This document shows positions 31,332 to 39,826 of a DNA stretch of 64,000 nt, in pieces. The stretch's first letter is position 1. Each line of letters starts with the position of its first letter. This stretch comes from Roseateles_C aquae. Lineage in GTDB: Bacteria; Pseudomonadota; Gammaproteobacteria; Burkholderiales; Burkholderiaceae_C. The stretch spans positions 62,001 through 126,000 of the forward strand of contig NZ_JAVXZY010000014.1 in NCBI RefSeq assembly GCF_032337115.1, read 5' to 3'. The position numbers and the translations under genes were made by a program. Below the pieces are notes generated by a model. The model did no database searches. It saw only the letters and a list, made by a program, of their open reading frames with translations, and was not told the origin of the DNA.

Positions 31332-33185
31332 ATGAGCCGAATAGAAGCCGTCAACGACTTCGTCGTCAAGTTCGCCAATGTGAACGGGTCTGGTTCGGCC
31401 TCGGCCAACGAGCTGTTCGCCAAGGCGATTCTGCGCATGGGCGTGCCGGTCAGCCCGCGCAATATCTTCCCGAGCAATATCCAGGGCCTGCCGACCTGGT
31501 ACGAGGTGCGCGTCAGCGAGGCCGGTTGGCTGGGCCGGCGCGGCGGCGTCGACATGATGGTGGCGATGAACCCGCAGACCTGGGACCAGGACCTGAAGGA
31601 AATCAGCCCCGGCGGCTATCTGTTCTACGACTCGACCCGGCCGTTGCCCCCCAGCGCCTTTCGCAGCGACATCCATGTGATCGCGATGCCGGTCACGGCG
31701 ATCTGCAACGCCACCTATGAGGACTCGCGGCAGCGCCAGCTGTTCAAGAACATCATGGTGCTGGGCGCGCTGTCGCAGCTGATGGACATGGACCCGGCCG
31801 AGATCGAACGGCTGTTCGCCGAGCAGTACCGCGGCAAGGAGCGGCTGCTGGACTCCAATGTGCGCGCCCTGCATGCCGGCCGCGAGTTTGCTCGCGATCA
31901 TTTGCAGCCGCCGCAGGGCGAGGGCCTGGGCCTGAAGGTGCGGCGGGCCGATCGCATCGGCGAGCGCATCTTTGTCGATGGCAATAGCGCGGCGGCGCTG
32001 GGCTGCGTTTATGGCGGCGCCACCGTCTGCGCCTGGTATCCGATCACGCCCTCGTCCTCGGTGGCCGAGGCCTTCGAGAAATACTGTGCCAAGTACCGCG
32101 TCGATCCGGCCACGGGACAAAAACGTTATGCCATCGTCCAGGCCGAGGACGAGATCGCCTCCATCGGCATGATCACCGGCGCCGGCTGGAACGGCGCGCG
32201 TGCCTTCACCGCCACCTCGGGGCCGGGCGTCTCGCTGATGACCGAGTTCCTCGGCCTGGCCTATTTCGCCGAGATCCCGCTGACCATCATCGATGTGCAG
32301 CGCGGCGGTCCGTCCACCGGCATGCCCACGCGCACCCAGCAGGCCGATCTGCTGTCCAGCGCCTATGCCTCGCATGGCGACACCAAGCATGTGCTGCTGC
32401 TGCCCGAGGACCCGAAGGAATGCTTCGAGCACGCGGCCGCGGCGCTGGACCTGGCCGACCGGCTGCAGACCCCCGTCTTTGTGCTGACCGATCTGGACAT
32501 CGGCATGAACCAGCGCCTGTGCGAGCCGCTGCAGTGGGACGACAGCCGCCGCTACGACCGCGGCAAGGTGATGACGGCCGAGGAGCTCGAAGCCGGCCGC
32601 GACTTCGGTCGCTACAAGGATGTGGACGGTGATGGCATTCCCTGGCGCACGCTGCCCGGCACCCATCCGAGCAAGGGCGCCTACTTCACCCGTGGCACCA
32701 CCCGCGATGCCTATGCGCGCTACTCGGAGGCCGGCGCCGACTACCTCTACAACGTCGAGCGCCTGCTGAAGAAATTCGCCACCGCGGCGACGCTGGTGCC
32801 GCAGCCGCTGCTGCAGCCGGCGGCGCAGAAGACGCGGCTGGGCGTGATCTATTTCGGTTCGACCTCACCGGCCATGGCTGAGGCGCTGGCGGCGCTGGCC
32901 GAGGCCGGCATCCACCTCGATGCGTTGCGCCTGCGCGCCTTCCCCTTCCCGGACAGCGTGCGCGAGTTCTGCGCCGCGCATGACCAGGTCTTCGTCGTCG
33001 AGCAGAACCGCGATGCGCAGATGCGCACGTTGCTGATCAACGAGCTGGAGCTGGCGCCGGCGCGGCTGACCAAGCTGCTGCATTTCGATGGCACGCCGAT
33101 CACCGCGCGCTTCATCACCCAGGCCATCACCCAGCATGTGCACCAGCTGGCCACGCTACCCAGAGAAGAGGGCACCCGCGCATGA
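31332..33185 (+). CDS. korA: 2-oxoacid:acceptor oxidoreductase, alpha subunit (gamma-alpha fusion)
   Basis: 617 residues combining the gamma domain (about 1-190; VKFANVNGSGSASANELFAK, MGVPVSPRNIFPSNIQGL) and the pyrimidine-binding alpha domains (about 205-600; GNSAAALGCVYGGATVCAWY, YPITPSSSVAEAF, AEDEIASIGMITGAGWNGAR, TATSGPGVSLMTEFLGLAYF). T-S-G-P-G and the Y-P-I-T-P-S-S loop are the family's thiamine/substrate motifs. With KorB it oxidatively decarboxylates a 2-oxoacid, likely 2-oxoglutarate, to the acyl-CoA, passing electrons to the FeS flavoprotein. AGGAGG precedes the start. Overlaps korB by ATGA. Confidence 0.92.
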   Translation: MSRIEAVNDFVVKFANVNGSGSASANELFAKAILRMGVPVSPRNIFPSNIQGLPTWYEVRVSEAGWLGRRGGVDMMVAMNPQTWDQDLKEISPGGYLFYDSTRPLPPSAFRSDIHVIAMPVTAICNATYEDSRQRQLFKNIMVLGALSQLMDMDPAEIERLFAEQYRGKERLLDSNVRALHAGREFARDHLQPPQGEGLGLKVRRADRIGERIFVDGNSAAALGCVYGGATVCAWYPITPSSSVAEAFEKYCAKYRVDPATGQKRYAIVQAEDEIASIGMITGAGWNGARAFTATSGPGVSLMTEFLGLAYFAEIPLTIIDVQRGGPSTGMPTRTQQADLLSSAYASHGDTKHVLLLPEDPKECFEHAAAALDLADRLQTPVFVLTDLDIGMNQRLCEPLQWDDSRRYDRGKVMTAEELEAGRDFGRYKDVDGDGIPWRTLPGTHPSKGAYFTRGTTRDAYARYSEAGADYLYNVERLLKKFATAATLVPQPLLQPAAQKTRLGVIYFGSTSPAMAEALAALAEAGIHLDALRLRAFPFPDSVREFCAAHDQVFVVEQNRDAQMRTLLINELELAPARLTKLLHFDGTPITARFITQAITQHVHQLATLPREEGTRA

Positions 33186-34234
33186 CCTATATCGCCAAGC
33201 CCCGGCTGCACCATCCCAGCCTGCAGAAGAACGCGGTCGGCTACACGCGGCGCGATTACGAGGGCAAGGTCTCCACCCTGTGTGCCGGCTGCGGACACGA
33301 TTCGGTGTCGGCCGCCATCGTGCAGGCCTGCTGGCAGCTCGATATCGAGCCGCACCGCGTTGCCAAGCTCAGCGGCATCGGTTGTTCCAGCAAAACGCCG
33401 GACTACTTCCTTGGCGCCAGCCATGGTTTCAACACCGTGCATGGCCGCATGCCTAGCGTGCTGACCGGCGCCAATCTGGCCAATCGCGAGCTGCTCTACC
33501 TGGGCATCTCCGGCGATGGCGATTCGGCCTCCATCGGCCTGGGCCAGTTCGCCCATGCGATGCGGCGCGGCGTGCGCATGGTCTATATCGTCGAGAACAA
33601 CGGCGTCTACGGCCTGACCAAGGGGCAATTCAGCGCCACCGCCGACCGCGGCTCGGTGGCCAAGAAGGGCGCGGTCAACCACGATGCGGCGATCGATCTG
33701 GTCGGCCTGGCGCTGCAGCTGGGCGCGACTTACGTGGCGCGCGGTTTCAGCGGCGACAAGACCCAGCTGGTGCCGCTGATCGAAGGCGCCATCCGCCATG
33801 GTGGCGCCGCCTTCATCGATGTGATCAGCCCCTGCGTCGCGTTCAACAACCATGCCGGCAGCACGCGCAGCTACGACCATGTGCGCGAGCACAACGAGGC
33901 GCTGAACCGGATCGACTTCATCGATCTGGCCGCCGAGCAGACCGCCCCCGCCGATGCCGCGCTGATCGAAGTGCCGCAGCACGACGGCAGCACCCTGCGC
34001 CTGCGCCGCCTGCACGCCGGCTACGACCCGACCGACCGGCTGGCAGCGATGAACCAGCTGCAGACGCTGCAGGCCGCCGGCGAGATCCCGACCGGGCTGC
34101 TCTATCTGGACCCAGCCGCCAGCGATCTGCACCAGGCGCTCAACACCGTCGCCGCGCCGCTGAACCGGCTGGCCGAGGCCGAGCTCTGCCCGGGCAGCGC
34201 GCTGCTGGCCAAGCTCAACGCCCAGCTGCGCTGA
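33182..34234 (+). CDS. korB: 2-oxoacid:acceptor oxidoreductase, beta subunit (thiamine diphosphate)
   Basis: 350 residues. The 4Fe-4S/TPP subunit: STLCAGCGHDSVSAAIVQAC supplies the CxxC cluster ligands, SGIGCSSKTPDYFLGASHGF the next Cys and H-G-F, and ISGDGDSASIGLGQFAHAMR plus VYIVENNGVYGLTKGQFSAT form the GDGD-N thiamine diphosphate motif. A conserved Cys in INVISPCVAFNNHAG-like region (VISPCVAFNNHA) is the fourth cluster ligand. C-terminus GYDPTDRLAAMNQL is the typical KorB tail. Translation is coupled to korA. Substrate 2-oxoglutarate is favoured by family resemblance, not proved. Confidence 0.93.
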   Translation: MTYIAKPRLHHPSLQKNAVGYTRRDYEGKVSTLCAGCGHDSVSAAIVQACWQLDIEPHRVAKLSGIGCSSKTPDYFLGASHGFNTVHGRMPSVLTGANLANRELLYLGISGDGDSASIGLGQFAHAMRRGVRMVYIVENNGVYGLTKGQFSATADRGSVAKKGAVNHDAAIDLVGLALQLGATYVARGFSGDKTQLVPLIEGAIRHGGAAFIDVISPCVAFNNHAGSTRSYDHVREHNEALNRIDFIDLAAEQTAPADAALIEVPQHDGSTLRLRRLHAGYDPTDRLAAMNQLQTLQAAGEIPTGLLYLDPAASDLHQALNTVAAPLNRLAEAELCPGSALLAKLNAQLR

Positions 34235-34326
34235 AGCGGCTGTCTGCAGGGGCAGGACCCATGTCATTTGGGCGCGAGCCCACGCTGAGCCAGAATGCGC
34301 GTTTCGCATTCAACGAAGCCAAGACC

Positions 34327-36438
34327 ATGTCCCTCCTGCGCCCCGCATCGAGCCAGCCGCTGCTGGCTTCCCTGGCCCTGTTCTGCAGCCTGGCCTGGCC
34401 CACGGCCCAAGCCGCCGAGCCGGCACCGTCGGCCGCCAAGGAAGGCCCGCTGGCGGCGCTGCCCTACACGCCGGCGCTGGACCTGCCCTCGATGGACCGC
34501 ACGGTCGACCCCTGCGAAGACTTCTACCAGTTCGCCTGCGGCGGCTGGATGACCAACAACCCGGTGCCGGACGATCAGTCGCGCTGGTCGGTCTACGCCA
34601 AGATGGCCAATGAAAACCAGCGCTATCTGTGGGGCACGCTGGAGCGCCTGGCTGGTGAGCGCAAGGCCGGTGCGGCCCTGAACGCCAACCAGGCCAAGAT
34701 GGCCGATTACTGGGGCGCCTGCATGAACGAGGAGGCCGCCAATGCCGCCGGCCTCGCGCCGCTGCAGCCGCTGCTGGCGCAGATCCAGGGCCTGAGCAGC
34801 AAGAAGCAGCTGCCGGTGCTGATCGCCGCGCTGCACCTGCAGCTGGGCAATGAGCGCGTGCTGTTCGGCTTCGGCGCCAACCAGGATTTCGCCAACGCGA
34901 ACCAGGTGATCGCCTTCGCGATGGCCGGCGGCATCAGCCTGCCGGACCGCGATATGTACCTGAAGGGCGACGAGAAGTCGGTGCAGCTGCGCCAGCAGTA
35001 CGAGCGCCACATCGCCCGTGTCTTCGAGGTACTGGGCGACAGGCCCGAGGCGGCCGCGGCGGCCGCCAAGCTGGTGCTGGCCACCGAGACCGGCCTGGCC
35101 CAGCAAATGCTCAGCCGTGTCGACAAGCGCGACCCCTACAAGACCTTCCACAAGATGAACGCCCGCGGCCTGCAGGCGCTGACCCCCGGCTTCGACTGGG
35201 CCGCCTACCGCCAGGCGCTGGCCGTGCCGGCCAAGCTGAACACCTACAACGTCACCGAGCCGGCCTTCTTCAAGGCGCTGGACAAGCGCCTGCAGCAGAT
35301 GAGTCTGGACGAGATCAAGACCTATCTGCGCTGGCAGGCCGCCAGCAGCATGGCGCCCTATCTGAACAACGAGCTGGTGCAGCTGAACTTCGACTTCTTC
35401 GGCCAGGCGCTTAACGGCGTGCCGCAGCTGAAGGCGCGCTGGAAGCGCTGCGTCGAGCTGGTTGACGCGCAGCTGGGCGAGGCGCTGGGTCAGGAGTTCG
35501 TGGCCAAGAACTTCAGCCCCGAGTTGAAAAAAGCCACCCAGCAGATGACCACCGAGATCGAGCAGGCGATGGCCGACAGCGTCAAGCATCTGCCCTGGAT
35601 GAGCGAGGCGACCAAGGCGCGCGCGATGCAGAAGCTGCACAGCATCGTCAACAAGATCGGCTACCCGGACCAGTGGCGCGACTACAGCGCCTTCGCCGTC
35701 AAAGCCGGCGATTTTGTCGGTAATGTGCAGCGCGGCAATGCCTTCGAGGCACGCCGCCAACTGGCCAAGATCGGCAAGCCGCTGGACCGCGGCGAATGGG
35801 GCATGACGCCGCAGACCGTCAACGCCTACTACAGCGCGCAGATGAACGATATGAACTTCCCGGCCGCCGTGCTGCAGCCGCCGCTGTTCGATGCCAGCAT
35901 CGACATCGCGCCCAGCTATGGCAACACCGGCGGCACGATCGGCCATGAGTTGATCCACGGCTTCGACGACGAGGGCCGCCAGTTCGATGCCAAGGGCAAT
36001 CTGAAGGACTGGTGGACCAAGAAGGACGCCAAGGCTTTTGAGCAACGCGCCGCCTGCGTGGTTGACCAGTACGCCCAGTACACCATCGTTGACGACATCA
36101 AGATCAACAGCAAGCTGACGCTGGGCGAGGACCTGGCCGACCTCGGCGGCATGGTGCTGGCGCTGGCCGCCTGGCGCAAGCACACCGAAACGATGAAGCT
36201 GGAGCCGCGCGACGGCTTCACGCCCGAGCAGCGCTTCTTCATCGGCTTCGCGCAATGGGACTGCAACACCGCCCGCCCCGAGGCGCTGCGTGTGCAGGCG
36301 CTGACCAACCCGCACTCGCCGGGCCGCTACCGCATCAATGGCGTGGCCGTGAACATGCCCGAGTTCGCAAAGGCCTTTGCCTGCAAGCCGGGGCAGAAGA
36401 TGGTCAAGCCGGACGCCGAGCGTTGCAAGGTCTGGTAA
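34327..36438 (+). CDS. M13 family (neprilysin-like) zinc endopeptidase, exported
   Basis: 703 residues from ATG 34327. A signal peptide (QPLLASLALFCSLAWPTAQA) is followed by the M13 N-domain (MDRTVDPCEDFYQFACGGWM). The catalytic domain carries NAYYSAQMNDMNFPAAVLQP, the zinc motif GHELIHGFDDEGRQFD near residue 540, and the third ligand in TLGEDLADLGGM near 600. The C-terminal CKPGQKMVKPDAERCKVW is the standard end with its disulfide. Such PepO/PepM-type enzymes cleave peptides in the periplasm or outside. The gene is complete with all active-site residues and starts 92 bases after korB. It is likely a separate unit. Confidence 0.93.
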   Translation: MSLLRPASSQPLLASLALFCSLAWPTAQAAEPAPSAAKEGPLAALPYTPALDLPSMDRTVDPCEDFYQFACGGWMTNNPVPDDQSRWSVYAKMANENQRYLWGTLERLAGERKAGAALNANQAKMADYWGACMNEEAANAAGLAPLQPLLAQIQGLSSKKQLPVLIAALHLQLGNERVLFGFGANQDFANANQVIAFAMAGGISLPDRDMYLKGDEKSVQLRQQYERHIARVFEVLGDRPEAAAAAAKLVLATETGLAQQMLSRVDKRDPYKTFHKMNARGLQALTPGFDWAAYRQALAVPAKLNTYNVTEPAFFKALDKRLQQMSLDEIKTYLRWQAASSMAPYLNNELVQLNFDFFGQALNGVPQLKARWKRCVELVDAQLGEALGQEFVAKNFSPELKKATQQMTTEIEQAMADSVKHLPWMSEATKARAMQKLHSIVNKIGYPDQWRDYSAFAVKAGDFVGNVQRGNAFEARRQLAKIGKPLDRGEWGMTPQTVNAYYSAQMNDMNFPAAVLQPPLFDASIDIAPSYGNTGGTIGHELIHGFDDEGRQFDAKGNLKDWWTKKDAKAFEQRAACVVDQYAQYTIVDDIKINSKLTLGEDLADLGGMVLALAAWRKHTETMKLEPRDGFTPEQRFFIGFAQWDCNTARPEALRVQALTNPHSPGRYRINGVAVNMPEFAKAFACKPGQKMVKPDAERCKVW

Positions 36439-36488
36439 GCGGCCTGGTGCTTGCGCTTGTCGCTCAGACCTGAAAGACTGCAGCCACG

Positions 36489-37598
36489 ATGCGCAACACC
36501 CTGAGTCGCCGCCAAGCCGCGGCGCTGCTGCTGGCCTGGCCGGCGCTGAGCCACGCGGCGTCAGCGGAATTGCGCATTGGTGCCTCGGCCGCGCTGAGTG
36601 GGCCGGCGGCGGCGCTGGGCGCCCGCTTCCATGCCGGGGTCAGGGCTTGCCTGGCGCAGCAGAACCACCAGGGTGGCATCCATGGCCGGCCCCTGCGCCT
36701 GCTGCTGCTGGACGATGGCTATGAACCCAGCCGCGCCGAGGCCAATACCCGGCAGCTGATCGAAGACGGTGACGTGCTGGCGCTGTTCGGCTATGTCGGC
36801 ACGCCCACCAGCAAGGCCGCCCTGCCCTTTGTGCGGCGGGCGCAGATTCCCTTTGTCGGCGCCTTCACCGGCGCGGCCCTGCTGCGTGAGCCCGGCGAGA
36901 CCCTGGTCTTCAATCTACGCGCCGGCTACGAGGAAGAAACTGATGCGCTGGCCCGGGCGATGCAGGCGGCCGGGGTGCGCACGCTGGACGTGCTGATGCA
37001 GGCCGATCTGTTTGGCCGTGTCGGCCTGGAGGCCATGCGCGCGGCGGCCGGCAGCCAAGGCATACAGCTGCGCCACAGCGCCATGGTCAAGCGCAACAGT
37101 GCCGATGTCAGCGTAGCGCTGGCCAGCCTGCTGCGCCAAGCCGAGCCAGCCGATGCCATCTTCATGGCCACCCCCTATGCGCCGGCGGCGGCCTTCATGC
37201 TGCAGGCCCGCAAGCAGGGCTTTCGTGGCGGCTTCTATGCCCTGTCCTTCACCGGGCTGGAGCCGCTGATGGACGCGCTGGGCCACAAGCTCAGCGGGCT
37301 CAGTGTGGCCCAGGTCGTGCCCGATGCCAGCGATGCCACGCTGCCGGTGGTGGCGGCCTATCAGCAGGCCATGCGCGACAGTGGCGAGCGCCAGTTCGAC
37401 TCAATCAGTCTCGAAGGCTATCTGGCCACCCGGCTGCTGATCGAAGGCCTGCAGCGCGCCCAGGTGCCGCTCAGCCGCGCCAGCCTGGCCCAGGCCCTGC
37501 GCACGCTGGGCCATCTGGACTTCGGCGGCTTCACGCTCGATTACCGCCCCGGTGCGCTGCAAGGCTCGCATTTCGTGGCGGTGCGGGCGCTGCGCTGA
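36489..37598 (+). CDS. ABC transporter substrate-binding protein, branched-chain amino-acid type (type 1 periplasmic fold)
   Basis: 369 residues. A signal peptide with an early R-R-Q (MRNTLSRRQAAALLLAWPAL) ends near ASA. LRIGASAALSGPAAALGARF, RLLLLDDGYEPSRAEANTRQ, FGYVGTPTSKAALPFVRRAQ and PFVGAFTGAALLREP follow the LivJ/UrtA-like order, and LEGYLATRLLIEGLQRAQ is the conserved C-terminal element. It likely binds amino acids or small organic acids. There is no permease or ATPase next to it. A copy of the dispersed 16-base motif lies inside the gene and another just after its stop. Confidence 0.85.
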   Translation: MRNTLSRRQAAALLLAWPALSHAASAELRIGASAALSGPAAALGARFHAGVRACLAQQNHQGGIHGRPLRLLLLDDGYEPSRAEANTRQLIEDGDVLALFGYVGTPTSKAALPFVRRAQIPFVGAFTGAALLREPGETLVFNLRAGYEEETDALARAMQAAGVRTLDVLMQADLFGRVGLEAMRAAAGSQGIQLRHSAMVKRNSADVSVALASLLRQAEPADAIFMATPYAPAAAFMLQARKQGFRGGFYALSFTGLEPLMDALGHKLSGLSVAQVVPDASDATLPVVAAYQQAMRDSGERQFDSISLEGYLATRLLIEGLQRAQVPLSRASLAQALRTLGHLDFGGFTLDYRPGALQGSHFVAVRALR

Positions 37599-37614
37599 GT
37601 GGCTGCCTGACGCC

Positions 37615-37630
37615 GGGGTCAGGTCTTGCC
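37615..37630 (+). repeat. Dispersed 16-base motif GGGGTCAGGTCTTGCC, intergenic copy
   Basis: This copy lies 16 bases after the stop of the solute-binding protein gene. One-mismatch copies are at 10342-10357 (+), 14401-14416 (-), 19965-19980 (-) and 36636-36651 (+), and a weaker copy at 27657-27672 (+). The coding copies are read in different frames, so conservation is at the DNA level. No stable stem is formed by the motif itself. Its role is unknown; a REP-like element or protein-binding site is possible. Confidence 0.5.
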
Positions 37631-37803
37631 AAGCGTCTGCTCCTTGCTGCGGGGCGCCACAAAGCCAAAGCCCCAGCGCACTTGTGGTGGCTGGGGCTTG
37701 TCGGGCTGCTCGGGCGGGCCTGGATGGGCTGTCGCGCTGACCGGCTCTTGGCCGGCGGGGCTGGTGTTTGCTTGACTCCAGTGTAGAAAGCCGGGTTGAG
37801 CAG

Positions 37804-37879
37804 AAAATTGCGAAGATGGCATGAGATTAAGATTATTTGGCAAAAAATTGCGCAAGACGGCGATGAATTGAATTTATGG
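37804..37879. repeat. Imperfect tandem direct repeat, possible operator
   Basis: Two copies spaced about 39 bases apart: the first begins AAAATTGCGAAGATGGCATG at 37804, the second AAAATTGCGCAAGACGGCGA at 37843. Both continue into GAT/TTAA-type AT-rich sequence. The second copy contains the palindrome TTGCGCAA. The spacing of about four helical turns and the AT-rich flank suit an Lrp/AsnC-type oligomer; an Lrp gene is at 39827. This link is inference. Confidence 0.4.
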
Positions 37880-38071
37880 GCCGATGAATAAGGCCTGGGC
37901 GCCATGGCTGTGCTCAAACTGCGCCCGCTTGGCCAGCCCATCCTGAGCCTCCGGCGGCGCATTTCGTCGCAGCGCGCTTGGGCGCATGGGGCTGAGCCGG
38001 AACACTGCGGCTGCCCGGGCTGTCTTGCCGGCGCTTCACTGCAATCAGCTCCACATTCCAAGGCCCCAGCC

Positions 38072-39733
38072 ATGAAAAAAAAGTCCACCCGCCCCTTCCG
38101 CCTTGCGGCCGTCGCCAGCCTGTTGGTCTGCGCGTCCGCGATGGCAGTGCCAACCCTGCCGCTGGACAGCCCGGCCATCGACCAGGTCTTCAAGGCATTC
38201 ACTGCCGAGACGCCTGGCTGCGCGCTGGGCCTGTACCAGGAAGGCAAGCTGCTCTACGCCAAGGGCTATGGCCTGGCGGATCTGAACCATCAGGTGCCGA
38301 TCAGGCCGGACACCGTGTTCGACATCGGCTCGACCTCCAAGCAGTTCACCGCGCTGGCGGTGTTGATGCTGCAGGCCGAGGGCAAGCTCAGCCTGCAGGA
38401 CGAGGTGAGCAAGCATCTGCCCGAGCTGAAGGGCCTGAAGCCGGCGATCACGCTGGAGCAGATGCTGCACCACACGGCCGGCCTGCGCGACTACAACGAG
38501 CTGCTGATGCTGGCCGGCCATTTTGGTGAAGACGTCACCACCGCCGACGATGCGCTGCAAAGGCTGGCGGCTCAGCGCGGCCTGAACTTCACACCCGGCG
38601 CGCGCTTCAGCTACAGCAACAGCGGCTACTTCCTGGCGGCACTGATCGTCGAGCGCGTCAGCGGTCAGAGTCTGGACGCCTTTCTTCAGGCCCGGGTGTT
38701 TCAGCCCTTAGGCATGAAGGCCACCCATGTGCGCAGCGATCACAACCAGGTCGTCGCCCACCGCGCCAGCGCCTACAGCCCGACCGAGCACGGCTTTGCC
38801 ATCGACATGTCCAACTGGGACCAGGTCGGCGACGGTGCGGTGCAGACCACGGTGCAAGACCTGGCCCTGTGGGACGGCGAGCTGGCCCGGCCGCGGGTGG
38901 TTGACGCCAAGCTCTTGCAGGCGATGCAGCAGCCCGGTCGGCTCAACGATGGCCAGGCCACTCAATATGGCCTTGGCCTGGGGGTGGACAACTACCGCGG
39001 CCTGCCGCGCATTCAGCACTCCGGCGCCTGGGGCGGCTACCGCGCGATGTTCATGCGCTTCCCCGCGCAGCAGCTGGGCCTGGCGCTGACCTGCAATGCG
39101 GGGCAGGCCAATCCGCTGGCCCTGTCGCAGCAGGTCGTCGATATCGTGCTGGCCGATCAGCTCGCCAAGCCGGCTGAGCTCAAGCGGCCCGCGGTGGCGG
39201 ACGCAGCGCCGGCCGGTTTCGAGCCGCAACGTTTCGAAGGCGTCTTCTTCGATGCCGAGAACAGCCAGCTCTTGAAGATCAAGCGCGGCGGCGACGGGCA
39301 GCTGAAGCTGCAGCGCGGGGGCAGCGGCGGGGTGCTGATGGCGCTGTCGGCGCAGGCCGTGCAGACCAAGACCGGCATCACCACACTGACGCTGTCCGAT
39401 GACGCTCAGTCGCTCAGCGTCCAGCGCCGGGACGAAGCGGCGCCACGCCCGTTCAAGCGCCTGCCGGCGTATCAGCCCCAGGCCGCCGATCTGGCGGCGC
39501 TGGTCGGCCACTACCGCAGCGCGGAGCTGGACACGCAGTGGCAGATCCGCTTGCAGGGTCAGGAGTTGCAGATGAAGGCGCGCAACGGCCAATCGTCGCT
39601 GACGCTGCAGGGGCGCGATCTCATCGAGGGCGAGAACGCGGTGCTGACGCTGCGCCGCGATGCTAAGGGCGCACTGCAGGGCTTCGTCTACGACAGTGAT
39701 CGCAGCCGCGGCATCGTGTTCGAGCGTCGCTGA
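38072..39733 (+). CDS. Exported serine hydrolase, class C beta-lactamase fold
   Basis: 553 residues from ATG 38072. Signal peptide FRLAAVASLLVCASAMAVPT. The catalytic motif SxxK is in FDIGSTSKQFTALAVLMLQA (Ser near residue 88), the YxN motif in GARFSYSNSGYFLAALIVER near 183, and the H-x-G box in RIQHSGAWGGYRAMFMRFPA. A C-terminal beta-rich domain (about 390-553; FEGVFFDAENSQLLKIKRGG, FDYDSDRSRG-like VYDSDRSRGIVFERR) is lipocalin-like as in PBP4*/EstB relatives. Likely a periplasmic peptidase or esterase, not necessarily a beta-lactamase. Upstream open frame to 37904 lacks a signal and was rejected. Confidence 0.9.
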   Translation: MKKKSTRPFRLAAVASLLVCASAMAVPTLPLDSPAIDQVFKAFTAETPGCALGLYQEGKLLYAKGYGLADLNHQVPIRPDTVFDIGSTSKQFTALAVLMLQAEGKLSLQDEVSKHLPELKGLKPAITLEQMLHHTAGLRDYNELLMLAGHFGEDVTTADDALQRLAAQRGLNFTPGARFSYSNSGYFLAALIVERVSGQSLDAFLQARVFQPLGMKATHVRSDHNQVVAHRASAYSPTEHGFAIDMSNWDQVGDGAVQTTVQDLALWDGELARPRVVDAKLLQAMQQPGRLNDGQATQYGLGLGVDNYRGLPRIQHSGAWGGYRAMFMRFPAQQLGLALTCNAGQANPLALSQQVVDIVLADQLAKPAELKRPAVADAAPAGFEPQRFEGVFFDAENSQLLKIKRGGDGQLKLQRGGSGGVLMALSAQAVQTKTGITTLTLSDDAQSLSVQRRDEAAPRPFKRLPAYQPQAADLAALVGHYRSAELDTQWQIRLQGQELQMKARNGQSSLTLQGRDLIEGENAVLTLRRDAKGALQGFVYDSDRSRGIVFERR

Positions 39734-39826
39734 TGGCGATGCCGGGGGGCTGGTGGCTGACAATGCGGGCTCCGCCGCTCGCCTGAGCGCTGTCGCACAG
39801 CCCCTAGCTTCAGCCCCTCCCTGCCC

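Larger units (their letters stand above)
37599..38071. other. 473-base intergenic region without a supported gene
   Basis: Between the solute-binding protein gene and the serine hydrolase gene. It holds the dispersed motif at 37615-37630, a Pro-rich open frame on the minus strand with no convincing features, and an AT-rich stretch from about 37785 to 37895 that is the most AT-rich in this part of the window and contains an imperfect direct repeat (see separate entry). It probably contains the promoter of the serine hydrolase gene. Confidence 0.5.

Noticed and set aside
29324..36315. Long minus-strand frames opposite korC and the M13 peptidase
   Set aside because: Frame-mirror ORFs in GC-rich DNA; real genes with all catalytic motifs lie on the plus strand.
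37619..37855. 78-residue minus-strand frame in the intergenic region before the serine hydrolase
   Set aside because: Low-complexity Pro/Gln-rich product, no Shine-Dalgarno, overlaps the repeat region.
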